Part shown: piece by piece, positions 56,690-64,000 of the stretch
Layout of the letters: each line of letters begins with the position of its first letter
How positions within the stretch are numbered: the stretch's first letter is position 1
From: Triglochin maritima
Taxonomy: Eukaryota > Streptophyta > Magnoliopsida > Alismatales > Juncaginaceae
Direction: 5' to 3'
Length of the DNA: 64,000 bases
Assembly (NCBI GenBank): GCA_963682175.1
Contig: OY821779.1
Coordinates: 6,336,501-6,400,500 of the forward strand
Notes under the pieces: generated by a model
What the model was told of the DNA's origin: nothing
Databases searched by the model: none
The model's input: only the letters and a program-made list of their open reading frames with translations
Made by a program: the position numbers and the translations under genes

Positions 56690-58160
56690 GAAGTGTCTTG
56701 GGGTCCTTCTCTTTCATCGACGAAACATTTTGCATGAGACACTTTATCCAGTACAACACAAAGATATCATCGTCGTTTCTCCCCGACATTTGACGTTGTC
56801 ACGTGTTCCTCAGGTATCTCACCGGTCAGTCCACCTTAAGTCGATTCCTCCAGTATTCACCCACGTTTTTGGTTGAGCATTCATGTACGTCTACCACATT
56901 GTCAGGATCCTTATCTGGAACTAACTTTATAGAGCAATTGTTGAAATGCAGGATCTCCTTGGACAGACTGTTAACAAATACCATAGTCCAATGTTCCGCC
57001 AGTATCAATGGTTGTGCGATGATCGTCCTTCGAGGATCCATGCCTTGTAGTTGAGGGGCGAGAAACTCTTCAATGCTTTGGGCTTGGCCTCTCACAATGC
57101 CCTCTGAACAAAAGCTTGAAATACAAATTACCTATTGGGGGTAGTTTTCTGTTTTTTGGCGCTCTTCCAGTACAGAAAGCAAACTATCTATCATCTCATT
57201 GGTCATATTCATCCCTTTCGTGATGAACTCCTTCAGGTCGGAACGTGTGAAACAACCCAATTCACCTCTCCAAATCACTTCTTTGTGATTGTGTATGGGT
57301 GTCGTCAATTTCAATAGTATGTTCACCTCATCAGTGCTCAACGTTGCCAAACTATATATTAAAAAGGACCAATTATAACTTAAAAGGGACAGAGGAAGAA
57401 CTTAAAAAAGACAAAGTATAACTTAAAAAGGACAAGTGAACATGTTAAAAAGGTCAAACTATAACGTAAAAGGGCAAGCCCTACTCTTAACAACGGGCGA
57501 ACTGAAGATAGAAAATGCAATCGCTTACTTGTAGTAAGGCAACACACTCGTCGACATTCCCCTGCTTTGTGGTTGTGTTACCGGAGGACCTCCTTTTGTG
57601 TAGATCTCGGTTGGTTTTCTCTAGGTCAATCACAATGGTTGTGTAAACAGCATCTACCCAAGTGTACTTGTGTAGCCGTTTGAAGTCACCCAAGTGGTCC
57701 AGGAACCAAACTTTTGCTCGAGACGTGCCATCACAGAACAAAAAATGGGTGAAGATGTAACAAATAAGGGTCAAACGTACTCCTCATCATCCCCCATATA
57801 ACTGGTAGTCAGCATCTAAGCACAAAGTTGGGTGTTGTTAAGCTTTTGTCCCGCTTGGGGGAGATGACTTTTGACTGCATGTGTACTGCCTTGCCGCGGA
57901 TTCTAAGGCCCAAAAATAGGGCAACGTCTTCGGCTATAAAGTGTACTACCCCAGAGTCGATCCTCAACCATACCTCATTCGCGTCAAAGCGTTCCACAAA
58001 CCAGTCGACAATGTCATTATCGACCGGAACGTTAGCGAGGTCTATGAAGTGACCGAAGGGGGTACCCCGAACAAAGTCCTTCTCAACGTTCTTCATCTTT
58101 CCCAACACCTTCTGTATAGTTGTCCATGAACATTTGAAGGACTGGAAGTAGTTTGTAGAC
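56690..58160 (-). pseudogene. ULP1-like (C48) protease-domain gene remnant of a MULE
   Basis: Minus strand, several exons or frames. It opens TTIQKVLGKMKNVEKDFVRG and TPFGHFIDLANVPVDNDIVD, then WFVERFDANEVWLRIDSGVV, continues ICYIFTHFLFCDGTSRAKVW and FLDHLGDFKRLHKYTWVDAV, then LGCFTRSDLKEFITKG. It reaches the protease part with ILAEHWTMVFVNSLSKEILH (His of the triad) and FVLYWIKCLMQNV. In ULP1 proteases a Cys in a D-C-G context comes just before the latter block; here the frame reads NDDDIFVLYW, so that Cys is gone. Such genes sit beside the transposase in ULP1-carrying plant MULEs (the KAONASHI type). No continuous reading frame exists. ULP1 enzymes normally remove SUMO; why MULEs carry them is unknown. 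Confidence 0.7.
57355..57485 (-). repeat. Inverted copy of the TTGTCCTTTTTAAG minisatellite
   Basis: Units such as AACTTAAAAAGGACAAG are the reverse complement of the array at 55480-56530. They fall between coding blocks of the ULP1-like gene, probably in an intron. Confidence 0.8.
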
Positions 58161-59379
58161 GCCTAATAAGACACAAGAAATAACTTCAGCTTGTTCTTAC
58201 AAGCAAAATCAAGTGCAGGTGTTAAAACGACAACGCGATGCACCACCACATTGCTAGAGGAAGCAAGACGCGGAGAATCCATTTCGTCGACGGAGAAGGG
58301 TGGAAGAAAATGGCGTGATCAAACGGAGAAAACTCGTAAAAAGGAAGGGCAAAGGGAAGGAGAAAGGTTTGGGGTTTTCTTTCGCTCCTCGATATTTGAA
58401 CAGACGCATTGTGTCTTTTCGCGGTCTTATCTCTGCGGCGGAAGAGGAACCGTCGCACGCAAGAAACCAACTTTTCTAAAATTTTCGAAAAAAAACACAT
58501 TGTTTTGGTTTGACGTGGATTCCCAACTGAACGTTGATTGGATGCCACGTAGGCAGCATCCCAGACACATGCGTCTGTTTATAACAATCCAAAAAGAATA
58601 GTATAAGGTTGTGTTTTGATGCATCACTTCAACCTGAAATTTTAATTGAAGATGGAAATTTAAAAGTCTCGCATTTGCGTATACCATTTCGATCTGTACT
58701 GAAATTTGCAAATCTTTCATGAGAATCATGACACCACCCTTTATTAAATCCCAACATCCTAAACATGCATGCGGATGAGACTACTGAGACTCAATCCTCA
58801 ATCTTGACTGTCTAAAGACAAGTAATTGAAAGTATGATAGATGGATCCAAAGACAAGTGATTAAAAGTATATTTTTCTTCAATCCTGACTATCCTTATAT
58901 TTTTCTTAATTACTTCCATAAAACTGTGCGGAAACAAGATCCAACTCAAGAACGGAGACAAGCGGTCTCAGAACAGTGGATCAAGTGAAAATTAGGGTTT
59001 CGTGAGGAAGATTGAGAAAGAGATTAGGATTTTTCTTGTTAGATTTGGTAGTTTTGCAGGATATGGAAATAATGTGTCTATGAGTTACTTATAGCTATTT
59101 TGGTTACGATGATTAATTTTTAGCATTTTAAAGTTTACAACAATCCACTTGGTTTTAAAATTTTATCACATGTTACTTATGCATGATAGATGTAATCTAC
59201 AAAATTTCATGAAAAACAATTGATCATAAATACGTAAAACAAAGTACCGTGACCAAGATGACTATAAGTCGCTAATAGCTCTCTCTATATATATATATAT
59301 GTGGAACCGGCTAAGTAATGGATCCATTTGTTACAAGGTTACTGATGTGGCACGAAAACAATGCATTCAGACCATATAC
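58161..59379. other. Upstream part of the ULP1-like remnant and intergenic DNA
   Basis: The first 400 bases are likely the 5' part of the MULE's minus-strand gene or its terminal region. I could not match it to the left side of the element. Beyond about 58650 nothing is recognised; (TA)n at 59287-59302. Confidence 0.45.
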
Positions 59380-61263
59380 TGTAACGTCCCGAAACAGCGG
59401 AAGAAAATTTTCAAAATTAGACATACAACATACGACCGTCAACGGTCAACGCGGGCACGTTACTAGAAAAGTCAACATAATAATATATAAAATATCTCCA
59501 CGTGGAAGTCATAATACAGAGTTGTCAAAAGAGTGATTACAACTAAAACATAACTACTACATAACTACTGTAATCACTACCTCTACAAAACGATCGGAAG
59601 AACAGGACCCGATCCCGGAGGCACTCCCCTCGGTCACCACCAACCTAAGACTGCCTGCTACCTGAAAATGCAACATAAAACCTGCCTGAGTTCCCGCAAG
59701 GAACCCCGTATGCCAACATCTCCTATATATACAGAAAAACAGATGAAAATGCCAAGAATGCACATGCAATGCAATCCGCCTCGGGCCCCATACATGCCCC
59801 AACCGCTGCGGACCATCTCCCAGCCGCGCCAGGGGCATGGGAAACATCCCCCACCCTGCCAATCCAGGCCCACACGAGGGGGGTCGCCGCACTCATCTCC
59901 CAGCCGCACACAGGGGCACAAGGGAGGCATCCCCCCTGCCAATCCAGGCCCACACGAGGAGGTCTCGGCTCTCCTCTACAAGGAAAGTGCATCCCCTTCC
60001 CCCACCAGGGAAGAAGGCATCTACCACCCACACAGGCATGGCAGGCATCCCTCTGCCGCACCGGCATCCACGAGGGGTCCAACAGAAGATACGCTCTCGT
60101 CGTAGGTGAAATCCGTAGCTCCGAGGTCCGGTGATCGACCGTGGGCTCGGCAGCCGGTAGTCGCCTCTGCTCGACGTCACGTATGTGGATAAATCCACCA
60201 AGGAAAGATAATTCGACCCACCAGTCGAACAAGGTCAAATCTAGCGGTCGACCGTTTGGAAGGTCTACGCTATACGTTTTATATACATATATATCCTGTC
60301 GGTCGAACCAGGGTCCGTTCAACCGATAAGGAAAACTGCATGAATCCTGCCCACTGCATTCGGTCGACCGAAACCTCTCTTTCGGTCGACCGATCTACAG
60401 GCACTTCACTGCAGAAAACTGCACGCGGTCGGTCGACCGGATCACAACGAGCGGTCGACCGTTTAGATGGTCAACGCTCTTGACCGACCTTGCGCAGTTC
60501 GGTCGACCGAGACACACACTCGGTCGGCCGAAGGTCTGTCTACCCTATCTACTGGGATCGGTCGACCGAACAACCTCCGGTCGACCGGACTAATATAACC
60601 CTTATAAAATATTCCCGCTAAAATTTGGCATAAACGGTCGACCGTCCCACAGACGTCGTTCGACCGTTTTCGGGCAGCAAGTTATTTTTATAAAATATCG
60701 GTCGACCGAACCTCACACGGTCGACCGAAACACTACAATATCGCACTGAACAGGCATCATTTAGACGCTGTTCGGTCGACCGAGACACACAACGGTCGAC
60801 CGAACCAGTCGTCTTCAACCTTGGTTCAGTGGGATTTTCGCCGGGGAAACGGCACCAACGCCGCCCCCTACACTCCCACACCACTTGGGGAGTTACTATG
60901 AAGACTTGGCATACCTTTCACCGCGAAGAAGATGTGTGCGGCGAGCTCCTCCTCCTCCGGCGTCGCTTCTAGCTTCTTCTCCTTCTTTCCTCCGTTCCCG
61001 GCGCTCCTTCTTCGCATGCGTCGACTTCACCCCGTCGCCGGCGCTCCTCCACGTCCTCTGGTCGCCGGGATGCAAGAGAAAATGGGGTGAGTTTGGGTGG
61101 GAAACAAATGGAAAGGGGAAAAGGGAAGAAAAGGGTTGGGTTTTAGATTTTATAACAAAATCCTACACCTACCCCATACACCCCCTCCATACCCTCACCA
61201 TACCTCACACCTTACTCCACCCCACTCCTCTCTCCAAACCTCCTCACTCTCCACGTCCTTACA
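59380..61263 (-). mobile_element. 3' LTR of a gypsy chromovirus, 1884 bp
   Basis: Read on the minus strand it begins TGTAAGGACGTGGAGAG, 33 bp after the pol stop and directly after the purine tract, and ends CTGTTTCGGGACGTTACA. TGTAA/TTACA are inverted ends. It holds the promoter-like, pyrimidine-rich first part, the GGTCGACC palindrome array, and a two-copy repeat of about 80 bp (59870-59960) containing CCAATCCAGGCCCACACGAG. The 5' LTR lies beyond the window, so the target duplication cannot be checked; the flank here is ATATAC. Confidence 0.85.
60244..60805. repeat. GGTCGACC paired-palindrome array in the chromovirus LTR
   Basis: About eighteen copies, nearly all perfect CGGTCGACCG, in at least eight pairs with start-to-start spacing of 19-22 bp (for example TCGGTCGACCGAACAACCTC followed by CGGTCGACCGG). 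This is the best-preserved of the four arrays. Confidence 0.92.
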
Positions 61264-61282
61264 ATCCACCCTCCTTAAAAGG
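61264..61282 (-). other. Polypurine tract next to the 3' LTR
   Basis: Minus-strand sequence TTTTAAGGAGGGTGGAT directly precedes the TGTAAGG of the LTR, the place and composition of the plus-strand priming site of LTR retrotransposons. Confidence 0.75.
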
Positions 61283-61296
61283 ATTTCGCCCCGAAA

Positions 61297-64000
61297 TCAG
61301 AAGGGTAACTCACCGAAAAGCTCTGGATACTGCCTCCGAACTTCCTCCTCGATCTCCCAGGTGGCCTCGCGCTCGCTGTGATGCTGCCATCTGACCTTAA
61401 CCATCGGAATGGTCCTCCTCCTGAGCTGATGGTCCATCCGATCGATGATCTCAACTGGCCTCTCCTCAAGTGACAAGTCCTGCTGGATCTCAGGCACTGA
61501 AATCTCTATCACATGCGTCGGGTCTGCAACGTACTTCCTCAACATAGAAACATGGAAGACGTTGTGAAGGCCAGAGAACTGTGGTGGCAAAGCAACTCTG
61601 TAGGCGACCTCCCCGACACGGTCCAAGATCTCAAAAGGCCCAACATACCTCGGACTGAGCTTCCCTTTCTTCCCGAACCTCATCACTCCCCGAGCTGGTG
61701 AAATCTTCAGGAAGACGTGATCTCCAACCTCGAAGCTCAAAGTCCGTCTGCGTCGGTCAGCATAACTCTTCTGTCTGCTCTGTGCTGTAGCCAACCTCCT
61801 CCTGATCAGGTCAACCTTCTCTGCGTACATCTGCACAAGCTCTGGACCCACTAACTGCCTCTCGCCTACGTCACTCCAGCATACCGGCGATCTGCACGGC
61901 CTCCCGTACAATGCCTCATACGGTGCCATCCCAATACTAGCATGGTAGCTGTTGTTGTAGGCGAACTCGATCAGAGGTAGATGCTCATCCCAGTGTCCAG
62001 CCCAGTCCAGCGTGCAAGCCCTCAGCATATCCTCCAAAGTCTGGATAGTCCTCTCTGACTGACCGTCTGTCTGAGGGTGAAAAGCTGTACTGAATCTCAG
62101 ACGTGTCCCCAGTGCCTGCTGCAGACTCCCCCAAAATCTGGATGTGAACCTCGGATCTCTGTCAGAGATGATGCTCACCGGTACTCCGTGCAATCTGACG
62201 ATCTCCTCTACATACAGCTTCGCCAGACTCTCCAAAGGCAAGGTGGTCCTAATGGCCAGAAAGTGCGCCGACTTGGTCAGTCTATCGACTATCACCCAAA
62301 TCGCGTCATGGAACCGCCTCGTCTTCGGTAGCCCCGTAACGAAGTCCATCGTCACGTGCTCCCACTTCCACTCTGGAAGCTCGATGCTCTGCATAGGCCC
62401 AGCTGGCCTCTGGTGCTCGATCTTCACCTGCTGACAGACCAAACACCGACTCACGAACTCTGCAATGTCCTTCTTCATGCCTCTCCACCAGAAGTTCCGC
62501 TGCAGGTCCTTATACATCTTCGTGCTCCCGGGATGGATGGTGTACTTCGCTCTGTGTGCCTCCTCCATGATGTCATCTCTCATCCCATCAATCCTCGGCA
62601 CCCAGATCCGTCCTCTGAATCTCAGACCTCCATCAACCCCAACACTGAAATCTGACCCCTCTCTGGCAGTCAACTCCAGCAAACTGGCCAACTCATCATC
62701 CTCATGCTGCGCCTGTACTACCTGTGAAACAGTCTGTGGCTCTACCCGCAATCCAGCTAACACTGCTCCCTCAGAGTCCCCAGTGAACGGCCTCCACTCT
62801 GCCAATGACTCAAGCAGTCTCCACTCCTGAAGGCACATGCCAGCAACTGATAGCTCCACTCTCCTACTCAAGGCGTCTGCAACTGAATTCGCCTTCCCCG
62901 GATGGTAAGAGATGGTGAAATCGTAGTCCTTAATGAACTCCAACCAACGACGCTGTCTCATATTCAACTCCTTCTGGGAGAAGAGATACTTCAGACTCTG
63001 GTGATCGGTGAACACCTCAAACTGCTCACCATACAGGTAGTGTCTCCATGTCTTCAGTGCGTGCACAACGGCTGCCAACTCCAAGTCATGCGTCGGGTAA
63101 TTCCTCTCATGAGTCTTCAGCTGCCTCGAAGCGTATGCAATCACCCTCCCGTGCTGCATCAACACGCAACCCAAACCAATGCCAGACGCATCACTGTAGA
63201 CCACAAAACCTCCTGTGCCGCTCGGCAGCGTCAAAACTGGAGCTGTCGTCAGTCGTCTCTTCAGCTCCTGAAAGCTGTCCTCGCACTTCTGGGACCAAAC
63301 AAAAGTGACTCCCTTCTGCGTCAGGGCAGTCAAAGGTGCAGCTAACCTCGAGAAGTCTTTGATGAAGCGACGGTAGTAACCCGCCAATCCAACAAAGCTC
63401 CTGATCTCCGTCACGCTCGTAGGGGCTCTCCACTCAGTCACTGCCTCTACCTTCGCCGGATCCACCGAAATCCCCTCCGCAGAAACGATGTGACCCAGAA
63501 ATGCGACTCTGTCCAACCAGAATTCGCACTTCGAAAACTTAGCATACAACCTCTGGTCTCTCAAAATGCTAAGTACAATCCGCAGGTGCTCTCTGTGCTG
63601 CTCCACATCGGGTGAGTAAATCAGGATATCATCCACAAAGACCACGACACAACTATCCAAGTACTGCCTGAACGTCCGGTTCATCAGATCCATGAAAGCC
63701 GCCGGAGCGTTCGTCAACCCAAAAGGCATCACCAAAAACTCATAGTGCCCATATCTGGTCCTGAATGCAGTCTTCTGGACATCCTCCTCTCGGATCCTCA
63801 GCTGGTGGTATCCTGAGCGTAGGTCGATCTTAGAGAAGACCTTCGCTGACTGCAACTGATCGAACAGGTCCTCAATCCTAGGTAGGGGATACCTATTCTT
63901 GATGGTGACCTTGTTCAGCATCCTATAGTCAATGCACATCCGCAAAGACCCGTCCTTCTTCTTCACAAACAGCACTGGCGCGCCCCAAGGTGAGACACTC
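61297..64000 (-). CDS. Gypsy chromovirus pol: RT, RNase H, integrase, chromodomain (5' part outside the window)
   Basis: One open frame of about 900 codons runs off the right edge; its first visible residues are [16 protein letters not shown], so the true start with gag and protease lies beyond 64000. Reverse transcriptase: [34 protein letters not shown] and the active site [11 protein letters not shown]. RNase [44 protein letters not shown]. Integrase: an HHCC finger ([19 protein letters not shown]...CLVCQQ), DDE residues in [23 protein letters not shown] and [18 protein letters not shown], then [21 protein letters not shown] chromodomain-like C terminus has [20 protein letters not shown] and [20 protein letters not shown]. 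The chromodomain and gene order place it among chromoviruses, perhaps Tekay/Del. No stop interrupts the visible part, so the insertion is young. Confidence 0.93.
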   Translation of the reverse strand, partial: SVSPWGAPVLFVKKKDGSLRMCIDYRMLNKVTIKNRYPLPRIEDLFDQLQSAKVFSKIDLRSGYHQLRIREEDVQKTAFRTRYGHYEFLVMPFGLTNAPAAFMDLMNRTFRQYLDSCVVVFVDDILIYSPDVEQHREHLRIVLSILRDQRLYAKFSKCEFWLDRVAFLGHIVSAEGISVDPAKVEAVTEWRAPTSVTEIRSFVGLAGYYRRFIKDFSRLAAPLTALTQKGVTFVWSQKCEDSFQELKRRLTTAPVLTLPSGTGGFVVYSDASGIGLGCVLMQHGRVIAYASRQLKTHERNYPTHDLELAAVVHALKTWRHYLYGEQFEVFTDHQSLKYLFSQKELNMRQRRWLEFIKDYDFTISYHPGKANSVADALSRRVELSVAGMCLQEWRLLESLAEWRPFTGDSEGAVLAGLRVEPQTVSQVVQAQHEDDELASLLELTAREGSDFSVGVDGGLRFRGRIWVPRIDGMRDDIMEEAHRAKYTIHPGSTKMYKDLQRNFWWRGMKKDIAEFVSRCLVCQQVKIEHQRPAGPMQSIELPEWKWEHVTMDFVTGLPKTRRFHDAIWVIVDRLTKSAHFLAIRTTLPLESLAKLYVEEIVRLHGVPVSIISDRDPRFTSRFWGSLQQALGTRLRFSTAFHPQTDGQSERTIQTLEDMLRACTLDWAGHWDEHLPLIEFAYNNSYHASIGMAPYEALYGRPCRSPVCWSDVGERQLVGPELVQMYAEKVDLIRRRLATAQSRQKSYADRRRRTLSFEVGDHVFLKISPARGVMRFGKKGKLSPRYVGPFEILDRVGEVAYRVALPPQFSGLHNVFHVSMLRKYVADPTHVIEISVPEIQQDLSLEERPVEIIDRMDHQLRRRTIPMVKVRWQHHSEREATWEIEEEVRRQYPELFGELPF

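Noticed and set aside
59557..60330. Several overlapping GC-rich open frames
   Set aside because: They lie wholly inside the chromovirus LTR and overlap in many frames, as expected of GC-rich repeat DNA.
61885..63345. Plus-strand open frames opposite pol
   Set aside because: They are antisense shadows of the long chromovirus frame.

Overview
This is a piece of flowering-plant nuclear DNA, most likely from a eudicot. The genes are split by GT/AG introns, the intergenic DNA is AT-rich, and nearly every plant transposon superfamily is present. I found no organelle, bacterial, rRNA or CRISPR sequence. Splice joins were built by hand from reading phase, splice dinucleotides and remembered family sequences; no search was run.

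Five host genes look intact. (1) 12514-13665 (+) is a three-exon DUF4228/PADRE protein with an MGNC myristoylation-type N terminus. (2) 16465-23066 (-) is an EMB506-like plastid ankyrin protein whose ankyrin repeats match single exons of 99 nt. (3) 32801-35335 (-) is a small plastid-targeted protein, possibly PRIN2-like. (4) 36677-41275 (-) is a 17-exon ANP/NPK1-type MAPKKK of 665 residues. (5) 42165-44069 (-) is a plant matrix metalloproteinase split by one intron.

The rest is mostly mobile DNA. At 7.5-16.2 kb there is an LTR remnant, a decayed PIF/Harbinger element and several related short non-autonomous copies with 3-bp duplications; one ends 80 bp before the DUF4228 start codon. The largest EMB506-like intron holds a hAT-type MITE (8-bp duplication) and a 2.25-kb solo LTR (5-bp duplication). 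At 23.35-30.52 kb are two Mutator-like elements: a large one with a transposase-OTU gene and an opposing plant-mobile-domain gene, both broken, and a 1.3-kb non-autonomous one. Both carry arrays of a 33-bp palindromic unit near their ends. Solo LTRs lie at 30.8-31.6 and 49.3-50.7 kb, and CACTA-type elements at 45.6-48.75 kb. At 52.1-58.2 kb is a second Mutator lineage with a ruined FAR1-type transposase and an opposing ULP1-like protease remnant whose active-site Cys is lost. The right edge is a gypsy chromovirus: its 3' LTR and most of pol on the minus strand, continuing past the window.

The most unusual signal is a GGTCGACC-centred palindrome, arranged in pairs 19-24 bp apart, that is clustered in four LTRs belonging to at least two and probably three unrelated retrotransposon families. 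The second is the 33-bp hairpin array at the ends of the OTU/PMD Mutator elements.
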